Shown here one piece after another: positions 11,901 through 19,626 of a DNA stretch of 64,000 nt; the first letter of the stretch is position 1; each line of letters starts with the position of its first letter. A program made the position numbers and the translations under genes. Below the pieces are notes generated by a model. It saw only the letters and a program-made list of their open reading frames with translations. It did not search any database and was not told the origin of the DNA. The stretch comes from Pararhizobium arenae (GTDB lineage: Bacteria; Pseudomonadota; Alphaproteobacteria; Rhizobiales; Rhizobiaceae): contig NZ_MOOY01000001.1 in assembly GCF_001931685.1 (NCBI RefSeq), positions 62,001 through 126,000 of the forward strand. Direction: 5' to 3'.

Positions 11901-12438
11901 CGACGCGGCTGCGCATCTGGAAGAGCGCCGGCGCACGTTGCTGGCGGAGATGGAGGCGAGGGCGCTGTCCTATCTCAGGCTCCGCACGGGCATCCTTGCA
12001 AGCGAGACGGCGCTCCGGCTCTATCGCGAGCGCCATCGCAGCGCGATGATGCAGCGCGCCTCCGCAGCCTTCAGCACCGTGACGGGCGGAGAGTATGAGG
12101 GACTTGCGACACAGGCCGAGCAGGGCAAGGAGTTTCTGATCGCCATGCAGGCCGGCGGTGCGTCAAAGCTCGCGCGCGATCTTTCCAAGGGCACGCGCTT
12201 CCAGCTCTATCTCGCGCTGCGCATGGCCGGTTATCATGAGATCGCCTCGACCCGGGAAAGCCTGCCCTTCATCGCCGACGATATCATGGAGACGTTCGAC
12301 GACCGCCGGGCCGGCCACGCGTTTGCCCTGATGGGCGAAATGGCGAAGGTCGGGCAGGTGATCTATCTGACCCATCACGAGCATCTTTGTGCTCTGGCTG
12401 AGGCCGCGTGCCCTGATGTGGTCATCCATCGGCTTTGA
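8965..12438 (+). CDS. SMC/Rad50-like ATPase of the YhaN family
   Basis: This 1157-residue protein is the likely partner ATPase of the upstream nuclease. Walker A (GPNEAGKST, residues 36-44) is near the N terminus, and the ABC-type signature (LSKG, 1073-1076) and Walker B (FIADDIMETFDD, acidic pair at 1105-1106) are at the C terminus. Everything between is charged, Glu/Ala/Arg-rich sequence with the look of long coiled coils, as in Rad50/SbcC. No CxxC zinc hook was found, which agrees with YhaN rather than SbcC. Its ATG overlaps the upstream stop by one base. Confidence 0.9.
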   Translation: MRLKALDLVRYGKFTGRRIDFDGSEVGRPDFHIIYGPNEAGKSTLFSAFLDLLFGIEPRSAYGFQHPYSTMRIGGSLETAGRTQDVFRVKRNQNTLLDLNDQPLPDTLFAAPLAGIDRAAYQMMFSLDDESIERGGEAILKSEGELGALLFSASSGLPDSSAVLARLRAEAEAFYKPQGRKHRLAELKADLETLKVEKAAADTNAREFAALRKTRDLAAERHEAALTARADIQVTLDRLKAQREALPLLQRLRAARGNLASFEALPDVPASWHEIYPTLLREEADHAARLQQLDGDVSRREVEIAAIAEDHPALLVASAVEDIERSGLEARYRTAVYDMPSRIDERSKVAADILLRLRQLGDDAEAAGEGGAVISADTIGRIHALSQDHGTLAERLAAAARELDTAREEMREVEERYPLGGDENDDEIDPQHLADLVRRLHRADCLQRQQAARREIAELEDVLSDRMAALQPFAGDLDSLLTLTVPTEADIATLLSEKAGLDERRQRLLDRMAEEDMLIAGEQARLDALQRLAPLASDEVAFGLRKARDDAWSDHIQTLNAQSAARFETAMRQHDEASSARLAQSEAVAQARGLALSLAERTAKLAALKMEIGTLDGQNDGWKAKVASMARACGLPEQTDISRLANWLVGRKLALETRSALRAAAQELALAKGEEKAALERLSEVFDALNETEAMPADLAGALDLAERRVTALEKRAAAYREARQARQRVFRTLEAREAAHEVVTDEMANWETAWRATLAGTWLANQAELRSPIHLRPVLALLQEIDKLMQKKADLEHRIEGMAKDQRQFAGAVGDIAARLGMVSGGDPLDKFEALSNRLLEAKRCGDLAARLRRENEERRAEQTELIEKQERQRAQATAMLDVLGCDTLVEAGPRLEAVKQRDGLRFRIAEIEADLCARLAVANVEEAELALAAVDEAGLAHTLAEQQARFEEADRDAGNLNAERREAERVLARVGGDDAAAHLEERRRTLLAEMEARALSYLRLRTGILASETALRLYRERHRSAMMQRASAAFSTVTGGEYEGLATQAEQGKEFLIAMQAGGASKLARDLSKGTRFQLYLALRMAGYHEIASTRESLPFIADDIMETFDDRRAGHAFALMGEMAKVGQVIYLTHHEHLCALAEAACPDVVIHRL

Positions 12439-12497
12439 CGATTGCGGGACCGGATGGTTGTCGTGCTATATGGCGGCACTGTTGCGGGAGAATGCGG

Positions 12498-12887
12498 ATG
12501 TATGATTTTCATGTCGGACAGAAGGTTGTCTGCATCAACGACACCTTCAAGAACGTCTCGATCGACCAGGGTATCCGCAAGGGACAGGTCTATACGATCC
12601 GCTGGGTCGGTTCTTACCGTCACTATGTCGATGGCGATTTCATCGGCGTGAAGCTTGCTGAAATCCACCGCGGAAATGACGACGGGCCGGAAGGCTATGG
12701 TGCGGCCGATATGCCGTATCGCGCCACCCGATTTCGACCCTTGTTGCGCGATCGATTGTCTGCCCTGAGGGATAAGCTGATCAAAAAGCCGAACACGCGG
12801 AAGATCGAACCGCCCGCACGACCGCCGGTCCCCGATTTCGAAGAGCCGAAGCGCAAGGCTCCGGTGCGCGAAAAGGAAGATGTGTGA
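12498..12887 (+). CDS. Hypothetical protein, 129 residues
   Basis: I do not recognise a named family. The start at 12498 is chosen because GGGAG lies 7 bases upstream; the in-frame ATG at 12492 would be too close. The N-terminal half (YDFHVGQKVVCIND, then KGQVYTIRWVGSY) looks like a small beta-barrel of SH3 or KOW type. The C-terminal third is basic and proline-rich and probably disordered. There is no signal peptide or membrane segment. It lies 59 bases after the YhaN-like gene on the same strand and may share its transcript. Confidence 0.7.
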   Translation: MYDFHVGQKVVCINDTFKNVSIDQGIRKGQVYTIRWVGSYRHYVDGDFIGVKLAEIHRGNDDGPEGYGAADMPYRATRFRPLLRDRLSALRDKLIKKPNTRKIEPPARPPVPDFEEPKRKAPVREKEDV

Positions 12888-12903
12888 GGCCTGAAAGCGC
12901 GCC

Positions 12904-13968
12904 TCAGGCGGTGGCTTGCTGGCGCATGCGGTGAAGGATCTCCACCGCTTCCTCGAATTCGATACGCCCCAGCGAGGCCGGATCGTAGTAGCGAGGGTAG
13001 AGGATATAGGCGGCGGCGAAGATGTCGATAACATCCCGCCGTGCTGTTCTGCGCGGGCACGACTGGCGATCATCCGTGGCACCCCACCCCGCATAAAAGG
13101 GCATTCCGAGGCAGGTGACGGGTATGCCGCGCATCAAGGCCTCGAAACCCGCCAGCGACGTTATCGTATAGACCCGGTCGATGGTTTGAAACGCATCGGC
13201 GAGCGTCACATTGGTTTCCAGCACCTGGACGTTCCCGGCCAATCGTTCGCGGCTGAACCGGCTCGGCCGATGACCATGCATGATATCGGGATGCGGCTTG
13301 AAGATGATCTGCGCGCCGGGATTTTCGGCAACGGCAGCATCGATGAGGTCATTGTTATAGAAGAGGCGGTCGCATCCCTTCAGGATGGACATATCGTCAT
13401 CGACCTGGCCGATGACGAGGATGCGAGGGCGGTCTTTGGGACCGTAGATCGTCTCGATCGCGGTATCGGTAGCGTTGTTATATTTGCTGAGGCGTGTTTC
13501 CAGGAGCCGGTGCAGGCCCTGCTCGGCTCTCCGCCGCAACGCGGTGTCTGCTGCAAAGTCATGATTCTGCAGATGCCATTCCAGCCGCGAGGGTGCCGTG
13601 GCGTCGAAATAGAGAACGGGACTGTCGAAGCAGAGGGACAGAGGCGGCGCATTGGTCGATCCGAGCTTCACCGATCTTAGAAAACCATCTTCCAGCCGAA
13701 TGAGCGGAATGCCGTTGGCCTCACAAAAATCCTGTAGGAAGGCCGGGTGTTTATAACCCCAGACATAGACTTCCGCGTTGCGCGACAGCCTGAGCAGGGG
13801 TGCCCACAGGCTGCGGAACTCGAGTGCGGTGAAGGCGAATCGGCTGCGCTGGACGATGCGCCGGTCCGGCAGCCACGCGCCCAAGAGTTTTCGCCAGGGA
13901 GACATGCCGAAGACAAAGGCGAGGGGGCGCCCAGAATCAGTCGCAGCCATGTCTTTGCGGAAATTCAC
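12904..13968 (-). CDS. KpsC-like capsule polysaccharide biosynthesis protein, single domain
   Basis: The 354-residue product carries the Capsule_synth motif RLEDGFLRS near residue 96 and a second conserved stretch around FKPHPD, both typical of KpsC/LipB-type retaining Kdo transferases. Full KpsC has two such domains in one chain; this protein has one. The start is read as GTG at 13968 with AGGGAT about 8 bases upstream; an ATG at 13950 is the alternative. It probably acts at the cytoplasmic face in export or linkage of a surface polysaccharide. No other capsule gene lies nearby. Confidence 0.82.
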   Translation of the reverse strand: MNFRKDMAATDSGRPLAFVFGMSPWRKLLGAWLPDRRIVQRSRFAFTALEFRSLWAPLLRLSRNAEVYVWGYKHPAFLQDFCEANGIPLIRLEDGFLRSVKLGSTNAPPLSLCFDSPVLYFDATAPSRLEWHLQNHDFAADTALRRRAEQGLHRLLETRLSKYNNATDTAIETIYGPKDRPRILVIGQVDDDMSILKGCDRLFYNNDLIDAAVAENPGAQIIFKPHPDIMHGHRPSRFSRERLAGNVQVLETNVTLADAFQTIDRVYTITSLAGFEALMRGIPVTCLGMPFYAGWGATDDRQSCPRRTARRDVIDIFAAAYILYPRYYDPASLGRIEFEEAVEILHRMRQQATA

Positions 13969-14289
13969 GTCCCGATCCCTGATAAACGCAAGGCTTCGCT
14001 ATGACGGCTTTGCGTCGAAAAGTCGAGCCATCCCGGACATGCGGGGATGTGAAAGGACGGCCAGCGTGATCTCGCGGCAGCGGCGTGACGTCAATCGGCC
14101 ACCCGACCCCGTTCTATAGATAACGGCAGTCGCGCCCTCGGCTGCTTCTGACAGACCAAGCCAAATCCGTCCAGTGGACTATCGGAAGAATGATATCTGC
14201 TCGGCAGGCATGTGTGCTGCGGGCAAACAATCGCCGATAGCGCACGATAAGCCGCCGGAGCCCATAAAGCAGCAATAAAGTGAGATAAA
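13969..14289. other. Intergenic region, nothing assigned
   Basis: 321 bases between the KpsC-like gene and the 3' end of tRNA-Val. I see no convincing coding frame, terminator or repeat. Confidence 0.5.
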
Positions 14290-14365
14290 TGGTGGGCGAT
14301 GAGAGACTCGAACTCCCGACATCCTCGGTGTAAACGAGGCGCTCTACCAACTGAGCTAATCGCCC
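14290..14365 (-). tRNA. tRNA-Val (anticodon TAC)
   Basis: Read on the - strand, it starts GGGCGATTAGCTCAG and ends with the paired acceptor ATCGCCC followed by ACCA, so the CCA end is encoded. The anticodon loop TTTACAC gives TAC. The T arm GTTCGAA is standard. Length is 76 bases. Confidence 0.97.
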
Positions 14366-14408
14366 GCCGCGAGGTCAGAACCGATGTGTCTGCCGCGTCG
14401 ATGGGCGT

Positions 14409-14437
14409 GATCTATGCGGATCGGACGGAAACCGCAA
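14409..14437 (-). promoter_or_regulatory. Probable promoter of tRNA-Val
   Basis: On the - strand, TTGCGG (14437-14432) is followed after exactly 17 bases by TAGATC (14414-14409). The predicted start lies about 37 bases before the mature tRNA. Confidence 0.55.
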
Positions 14438-14751
14438 GAGCGTTTTCGTGATTTTTTCGACTTTTTTGCATTTCGGTCGGAAGGCTGCCAGGGACGGAAA
14501 TTATACGTCCACATCGCGTTTATCTGCGCATCGCCCGGAAAATACCGGTCGGAAAGCGGCGCGGCATCCATGGCGCCACACTGCGGGGCGGAGAAATCAT
14601 TCAGGGTCTCTGTGGAAAAGTCCGGCCGATTTTTGCACCCGTCCGATCGGTCTCGGGCACAGACCGGGTGGAGTGGAAAGGTCCGGTCGGGTGATCGTAT
14701 GGGGCTGTGGAAACAATTTGTCGGCTGTCATGGTTTTGTCTCCAAACCTGC

Positions 14752-14780
14752 TTGACACTAAAAGACGAACCCCGTAGTTA
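14752..14780 (+). promoter_or_regulatory. Promoter of the tRNA-Asp pair
   Basis: A perfect -35 TTGACA (14752-14757) is followed after 17 bases by TAGTTA (14775-14780). It lies about 70 bases before the first tRNA-Asp. Confidence 0.8.
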
Positions 14781-14848
14781 GCCGCTCATCGAAACGGCAC
14801 GCCGCTTCGACAAGGATGCGAAAGCATCCGGAATGCCTGAAGTGAAGT

Positions 14849-14925
14849 GCGGGTGTAGCTCAGTCGGTTAGAGTGCCGGCCTGTCACGCCGGAGGTCGCG
14901 GGTTCGAGCCCCGTCACTCGCGCCA
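14849..14925 (+). tRNA. tRNA-Asp (anticodon GTC), copy 1
   Basis: 77 bases with acceptor GCGGGTG paired to CACTCGC, anticodon loop CTGTCAC (GTC), T arm GGTTCGAGCC and an encoded CCA end. Confidence 0.97.
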
Positions 14926-14976
14926 CTTTCAGGGCAAGCGTTTAAGGCGCAATTCCGGAGTTTGTATCCATAGTGC

Positions 14977-15053
14977 GCGGGTGTAGCTCAGTCGGTTAGA
15001 GTGCCGGCCTGTCACGCCGGAGGTCGCGGGTTCGAGCCCCGTCACTCGCGCCA
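14977..15053 (+). tRNA. tRNA-Asp (anticodon GTC), copy 2
   Basis: Identical over all 77 bases to the copy at 14849 and separated from it by 51 bases, so both are probably cut from one transcript. Confidence 0.97.
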
Positions 15054-15114
15054 TTCATCTTCTCCTCCGTTTCTTGTCGGCCGTTTGTGAGAGCAGACGT
15101 TCGTATCGGATGTC

Positions 15115-15423
15115 TCAATCGAAGTGAACGGAATACTCTCCAGACCGCTTGAGCAAGAAGTGTGCCTTGGTCCATTCCTTGCCCGTGCTGCCTGCCATGA
15201 TTCGCCGAAGATCGCGGATTGCCTTTGACACGGAGTGGTCGAGCTTTCTGACATCCAGATTTTCGGTGCTGTCGGTGTTGGTCCGGTAATCGGCCGTGAG
15301 GCCGACAGACCCATCGTCAACGTCGGCGTGCAGATGAATTTCGAGCCAATCGCCTTCAGGCAGCATCAGCAGGGCGTCGAAAACGTGATTGTAGATTTCG
15401 GCCGGAGAATCGAGCGTCGCCAT
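15115..15423 (-). CDS. YezG-like (DUF600) protein, probably truncated at the C terminus
   Basis: The 102-residue acidic protein resembles the YezG/DUF600 family, whose members are cytoplasmic and often act as immunity proteins to polymorphic toxins. The features seen are the IYNHVFDALLMLPEGDW start, a central LRRIMA helix, and an end at GEYSVHFD. Relatives usually continue through FDYD into a further helix. Here a TGA falls right after FD, and the same frame then stays open for 19 more codons to a stop at 15055. No toxin gene is adjacent. The family assignment is from memory and is moderately sure. Confidence 0.65.
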   Translation of the reverse strand: MATLDSPAEIYNHVFDALLMLPEGDWLEIHLHADVDDGSVGLTADYRTNTDSTENLDVRKLDHSVSKAIRDLRRIMAGSTGKEWTKAHFLLKRSGEYSVHFD

Positions 15424-15623
15424 TGTCTGCTCCGATGGCGGATGGTGCCTTTGTTGTCTTCAAGGAGAATCTAGGTCTCCAGGATGGCAACGCAACCCCG
15501 CTGAGGGTGCGCAAGCGTCCTGGATCGAAAAAATGGCCCGTGACGTCTTTTCGATGCCGGCGGCGGCCCAACCTCTGTCCAGAACGAAGAAGGGCCGCTT
15601 GAAAGTTCAGGCCCGAAAACGGT

Positions 15624-15851
15624 TCAGGAGTGAAGGATCTTTTCGATCTTGTAGGTCGACTCGGTGAATTGGTCGCAGAGTTCATACGTCCCTGTCTCTT
15701 CGACTTGGCGGCAAACGTAGTTCACGCGCGCTTCGTCGTAATCGAGCGCTTCGAGCAGCGTTTCGCGCAGGCCGATCGACGTCAGAAGGGCAGGCTTGCC
15801 GATCGCGTCACCCATCGAGAGGGTGTGGATGCGAATCGTTATGGGCATCAT
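15624..15851 (-). CDS. Hypothetical protein, 75 residues
   Basis: I do not recognise this gene. The start at 15851 is favoured because AAGGAG lies 9 bases before the ATGATG; a longer frame from 15968 places its extra ATG at this ribosome-binding site instead. The product has an N-terminal beta-strand-like stretch (MPITIRIHTL) and a charged C-terminal half with two cysteines, VCRQ and ELCDQ. There is no signal peptide. It lies alone, divergent from nuoA. Confidence 0.6.
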   Translation of the reverse strand: MMPITIRIHTLSMGDAIGKPALLTSIGLRETLLEALDYDEARVNYVCRQVEETGTYELCDQFTESTYKIEKILHS

Positions 15852-16395
15852 GGCAGTGGTCTCCTTCATGCTGAGGAGTAACGTCACGGTTGCAAACCGT
15901 CGATCGCTAGAATTGCCAGTGGCATCGACCGGAACGGGTGATTTGCAGCCATTTAAGAAGGGTCGCATTCGCCGCTTTCGCGAAGCTGACCGTGGCTTGA
16001 GAGGCGTGCGCGGGTGACTGGTATACGCATCTCAGGCGTGGCGCGAGTGTGGTTTTCGACGAGGGGCAACAGTGCGAGGCTCTGATTCTCCTAACGTCGA
16101 TGGAACGCAGGTATACCGCTCACTTTTTCTTGACTCATATCATCCACTTTTGCAGTGCAGCAAAGATGCGAACTGCCTTTATTTGTTCATTTTTAGGGGT
16201 TTGCGCAGACTTGCCGGGGATGGTACGTTTTGCCGGGTTTTCATTACCTTGGCTTGAGGCGATGAAATCCTTTCTCAAGGCTTGCACCGGGGCTCCGGCT
16301 GCGATAACGACACCTGCGTTGCAACATATTTTTCGGCTTGCGGCTTTTTGGCTTTTGCGCTTCTCCAGCGCGCGCCGCAGGCAGGGACGGATACA
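15852..16395. other. Intergenic region upstream of nuoA
   Basis: 544 bases with no gene I can support. The middle (about 16125-16200) is AT-richer than its surroundings and is the most likely site of the nuo promoter, but no -35/-10 pair with good spacing could be named. Confidence 0.45.
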
Positions 16396-16761
16396 ATGAC
16401 AGACCTTCTCGGCTCCTATATTCCGATCGCCATCTTCATCGGTATATCCCTCGTTATCGGCCTGGCGCTGCTGATCGCGCCGTTTGCCGTTGCCCACAAG
16501 GCGCCCGATTCCGAGAAGCTCTCGGCCTACGAATGCGGCTTCAACTCGTTCGACGATGCCCGCATGAAATTCGACATCCGGTTCTATCTGGTGTCGATCC
16601 TGTTCATTATCTTCGACCTTGAAGTTGCCTTCCTTTTTCCGTGGGCGGTTTCGTTCAAGGAAATGGGCTGGTTCGGCTTCTGGTCCATGATGGTCTTCCT
16701 TGGCGTTCTGACCATCGGCTTTATCTATGAATGGAAAAAGGGAGCACTCGAATGGGAGTAG
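16396..16761 (+). CDS. nuoA: NADH-quinone oxidoreductase subunit A
   Basis: NuoA is one of the seven membrane subunits of complex I. The 121-residue protein has three hydrophobic segments (about residues 10-32, 65-88 and 95-115) and the conserved loop YECGF followed by [15 protein letters not shown]. The start MTDLLGSY was chosen because it gives the family's usual length; a longer upstream frame is not conserved-looking. The stop overlaps the start of nuoB by 10 bases, which indicates coupled translation. Confidence 0.97.
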   Translation: MTDLLGSYIPIAIFIGISLVIGLALLIAPFAVAHKAPDSEKLSAYECGFNSFDDARMKFDIRFYLVSILFIIFDLEVAFLFPWAVSFKEMGWFGFWSMMVFLGVLTIGFIYEWKKGALEWE

Positions 16762-17330
16762 CAACCACCACCCCGCTCGTTGCCCAGGCGCCGAAGGGGA
16801 TCATCGATCCCTCGACCGGCAAGCCGATCGGCAGCAATGACAAGTTCTTCGGCGAGATCAACAACGAGCTCGCCGACAAGGGTTTTCTGGTCACCTCTAC
16901 CGATGAGCTGATCAACTGGGCCCGTACCGGTTCGCTGATGTGGATGACGTTCGGTCTCGCCTGCTGCGCCGTCGAGATGATGCAGCTTTCGATGCCGCGT
17001 TACGACGTCGAGCGTTTCGGTTTTGCGCCGCGCGCTTCGCCGCGCCAGTCCGACGTCATGATCGTTGCCGGCACGCTGACCAACAAGATGGCGCCCGCTC
17101 TGCGCAAGGTCTACGACCAGATGCCCGAGCCGCGTTACGTCATCTCGATGGGCTCCTGCGCAAACGGCGGCGGCTATTATCATTATTCCTACTCGGTGGT
17201 TCGTGGTTGCGACCGCGTCGTGCCGGTAGACATTTACGTGCCGGGCTGTCCTCCCACGGCAGAAGCGCTGCTTTACGGCGTGCTGCTGCTGCAGAAGAAG
17301 ATCCGCCGCACCGGCACGATCGAGCGCTAA
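16752..17330 (+). CDS. nuoB: NADH-quinone oxidoreductase subunit B
   Basis: NuoB carries cluster N2, the last iron-sulfur centre before quinone. The ligands are seen at Cys71, Cys72 ([10 protein letters not shown]), Cys136 (GSCANGGG) and Cys166 (VPGCPP). The 192-residue length is typical. The ATG at 16752 lies inside the end of nuoA. It is followed after 18 bases by nuoC. Confidence 0.98.
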   Translation: MGVATTTPLVAQAPKGIIDPSTGKPIGSNDKFFGEINNELADKGFLVTSTDELINWARTGSLMWMTFGLACCAVEMMQLSMPRYDVERFGFAPRASPRQSDVMIVAGTLTNKMAPALRKVYDQMPEPRYVISMGSCANGGGYYHYSYSVVRGCDRVVPVDIYVPGCPPTAEALLYGVLLLQKKIRRTGTIER

Positions 17331-17348
17331 GGGCAGGGGACCAGAACG

Positions 17349-17951
17349 ATGAGTGAAGTCCTGAACGAGCTTTCCGGCTACATCCGCGAAATGCGGGGTG
17401 CGCTGGTATCCGACGCGGTGATTGCTTTCGGCGAGCTGACGCTGACGACGACCGCTGACAGCATTATCGAACTCCTGACCTTCCTGCGCGACGATCCCCG
17501 TTGCGGTTTCGTCAATTTCACCGATATCTGTGGTGTGGACTGGCCGCAGCGCGCCGAGCGCTTCGATGTCGTATACCACATGCTGTCGCCGAAGCAGAAC
17601 CTGCGCATCCGTGTGAAGCTCGCGACCGGTGAAGATCAGCCGGTTCCGTCGGCTTGCTCCGTTTATCCGGGTGCCGACTGGTTCGAGCGTGAAGCCTACG
17701 ACATGTACGGCATCCTGTTTACCGGCCATCCGGATCTGCGCCGCATTCTGACCGACTACGGTTTTGAAGGTTACCCGCTGCGCAAGGATTTCCCGACCAC
17801 CGGTTTCGTGGAAGTGCGCTACGACGACGAAGTCAAGCGCGTCATTTATGAGCCCGTCGAATTGAAGCAGGAATTCCGGAACTTCGATTTTATGTCCCCA
17901 TGGGAAGGCACGGACTACGTTCTGCCGGGTGACGAAAAAGCGAAGCAGTAA
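17349..17951 (+). CDS. nuoC: NADH-quinone oxidoreductase subunit C
   Basis: This is the 30-kDa peripheral-arm subunit of complex I. The 200-residue product has the family signature around [21 protein letters not shown] and the end of the domain at YPLRKDFP. NuoC and NuoD are separate genes here, not fused as in E. coli. The gene to nuoD distance is 484 bases, in contrast to the close packing elsewhere in the cluster, because of the inserted four-helix-bundle gene. Confidence 0.97.
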   Translation: MSEVLNELSGYIREMRGALVSDAVIAFGELTLTTTADSIIELLTFLRDDPRCGFVNFTDICGVDWPQRAERFDVVYHMLSPKQNLRIRVKLATGEDQPVPSACSVYPGADWFEREAYDMYGILFTGHPDLRRILTDYGFEGYPLRKDFPTTGFVEVRYDDEVKRVIYEPVELKQEFRNFDFMSPWEGTDYVLPGDEKAKQ

Positions 17952-17956
17952 GTCGA

Positions 17957-17986
17957 GGCAATAGGTTTTAGGCAGTAGGCAATAGG
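17957..17986 (+). repeat. Left inverted repeat of the four-helix-bundle unit
   Basis: It holds GGCAATAGG and then GGCAGTAGGCAATAGG. The 14 bases 17973-17986 are the exact reverse complement of 18393-18406 on the other side of the gene. The word GCAATAG (17958-17964) also recurs in direct orientation at 18417-18423. Confidence 0.85.
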
Positions 17987-18042
17987 AGATTTGGCAAACG
18001 GCGATTGATTCCTATCAGGATCTGAAGGTTTGGCAGCGGGCC

Positions 18043-18378
18043 ATGGATCTTGCCGTTGAGTGTTACGATCTTACGAAAGTATTCCCGCGGGAAGAAATCT
18101 ACGGGATGGTTTCACAGATAAGGCGGTCATCGGCATCTGTGGTGGCGAATATCGCAGAGGGTTATGGGCGTGAGGCCACTGGGGCTTATGTCCACCATCT
18201 GAAAATCGCTCAAGGATCACTGAAGGAATTGGAGACGCATTTACTGCTTTCGGCGCGTATAGGGCTCATTGATGCGGATCGAATTCGATCTGCGATGGTC
18301 TTGAGCGATGAAGCTGGAAAAATGCTGAGATCGTTGATCCGCCGACTGCAGGATGCACGAGATGAATATGAGAAGTGA
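18043..18378 (+). CDS. Four-helix-bundle protein (S23/intervening-sequence protein type)
   Basis: The product belongs to the small four-helix-bundle family first known from intervening sequences in 23S rRNA and also found as free genes and as Avd-like proteins. The signature is seen as SASVVANIAEGYGR, then GSLKELETHLLL and the C-terminal RLIRRLQ-type helix. From the ATG it is 111 residues, but the conserved first helix start (SYQDLKVWQRA) lies upstream in frame from 18004, where the only candidate start is ATT. A TAG closes the frame at about 17980. The gene may use a rare start, begin at 18043, or be slightly decayed. Its function is unknown; it is unlikely to belong to complex I. Confidence 0.8.
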   Translation: MDLAVECYDLTKVFPREEIYGMVSQIRRSSASVVANIAEGYGREATGAYVHHLKIAQGSLKELETHLLLSARIGLIDADRIRSAMVLSDEAGKMLRSLIRRLQDARDEYEK

Positions 18379-18386
18379 AAACGACA

Positions 18387-18423
18387 CTATTGCCTATTGC
18401 CTACTGGCTACTGCCTGCAATAG
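18387..18423 (+). repeat. Right inverted repeat of the four-helix-bundle unit
   Basis: It reads as repeated TATTGCCTA/TACTGCC words, the reverse complement of the left-hand copy; 18393-18406 is the perfect 14-base match. It lies 8 bases after the gene's stop and 12 bases before nuoD. Confidence 0.85.
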
Positions 18424-18435
18424 CGGAGCAATGCG

Positions 18436-19626
18436 ATGAACGAACACAACGTCCGCAATTTCAACATCAACTTCGGACCTCAGCATCCGGCGGCGCACGG
18501 CGTTCTGCGTCTGGTGCTCGAGCTGGATGGCGAGCTGGTTGAGCGCGTCGATCCGCATATCGGCCTGCTTCACCGCGGTACCGAGAAGCTGATCGAGACG
18601 AAGACCTACCTGCAGGCCGTGCCCTATTTCGATCGCCTCGATTACGTGGCGCCGATGAACCAGGAGCATGCCTTCGCGCTGGCCGTCGAGAAGCTCACGG
18701 GCACCGAGGTTCCGATCCGCGGCCAGTTGATCCGCGTTCTCTACTCGGAAATCGGCCGTATCCTCTCGCACCTTCTGAACGTGACGACGCAGGCCATGGA
18801 CGTTGGCGCGCTGACGCCGCCGCTCTGGGGTTTCGAAGAACGCGAAAAGCTGATGGTGTTCTATGAGCGCGCCTGTGGCGCCCGTATGCACGCCGCCTAT
18901 TTCCGTCCGGGTGGCGTTCATCAGGACCTGCCGCATGAGCTGGTCGAGGATATCGGTAAGTGGATCGATCCGTTCCTGAAGACGGTCGATGACATCGATA
19001 CGCTTCTGACAGGCAACCGCATCTTCAAACAGCGCAACGTCGATATCGGCGTCGTCAGCCTTGACGATGCCTGGGCCTGGGGCTTTTCGGGCGTGATGGT
19101 TCGTGGTTCCGGCGCTGCCTGGGACCTGCGCAAATCGCAGCCCTATGAATGCTACGCAGACATGGATTTCGACATTCCGATCGGCAAGAACGGCGACTGC
19201 TACGACCGTTACCTGATCCGCATGATCGAAATGCGCGAATCCGCCAAGATTATGCGCCAGTGCGTGAACCGCCTGCTGGGCGACGCGAAGGTCGGCCCGG
19301 TTTCGTCGCTCGACGGCAAGGTCGTTCCGCCGAAGCGTGGCGAGATGAAGCGTTCGATGGAAGCGCTGATCCACCACTTCAAGCTTTACACCGAGGGCTA
19401 TCACGTGCCGGCGGGCGAGGCCTATGCAGCCGTTGAAGCGCCGAAGGGCGAATTTGGCGTCTACCTCGTCTCCGACGGCACCAACAAGCCTTACCGTTGC
19501 AAGATCCGCGCGCCGGGTTACGCGCATCTTCAGGCCATGGATTACATCTGTCGGGGTCACCAGCTGGCAGACGTCTCGGCGATCCTCGGCTCTCTGGATA
19601 TCGTGTTCGGCGAGGTGGATCGCTGA
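18436..19626 (+). CDS. nuoD: NADH-quinone oxidoreductase subunit D
   Basis: NuoD is the 49-kDa subunit that, with NuoB, forms the quinone-binding pocket. The 396-residue protein has the start region [13 protein letters not shown], the [10 protein letters not shown] motif and the conserved end DIVFGEVDR. Length is normal. The stop overlaps the ATG of the next small gene (TGATG). Confidence 0.98.
   Translation: MNEHNVRNFNINFGPQHPAAHGVLRLVLELDGELVERVDPHIGLLHRGTEKLIETKTYLQAVPYFDRLDYVAPMNQEHAFALAVEKLTGTEVPIRGQLIRVLYSEIGRILSHLLNVTTQAMDVGALTPPLWGFEEREKLMVFYERACGARMHAAYFRPGGVHQDLPHELVEDIGKWIDPFLKTVDDIDTLLTGNRIFKQRNVDIGVVSLDDAWAWGFSGVMVRGSGAAWDLRKSQPYECYADMDFDIPIGKNGDCYDRYLIRMIEMRESAKIMRQCVNRLLGDAKVGPVSSLDGKVVPPKRGEMKRSMEALIHHFKLYTEGYHVPAGEAYAAVEAPKGEFGVYLVSDGTNKPYRCKIRAPGYAHLQAMDYICRGHQLADVSAILGSLDIVFGEVDR

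Larger units (their letters stand above)
14366..14848. other. Intergenic region between tRNA-Val and tRNA-Asp
   Basis: This 483-base stretch separates two divergent tRNA units. It holds a promoter for each (listed separately). The middle part repeats short GTCCGG/GTCGG words and has two TGTGGAAA words, but no gene. Confidence 0.6.

Noticed and set aside
14605..14720. Two TGTGGAAA words that resemble DnaA boxes
   Set aside because: Each differs from the consensus, there are only two, and no dnaA, hemE or repABC gene lies nearby; not an origin.
16049..16399. A 116-codon + strand frame running into nuoA
   Set aside because: It overlaps the nuoA start, has no family-like sequence and many cysteines and phenylalanines from AT-richer promoter DNA.
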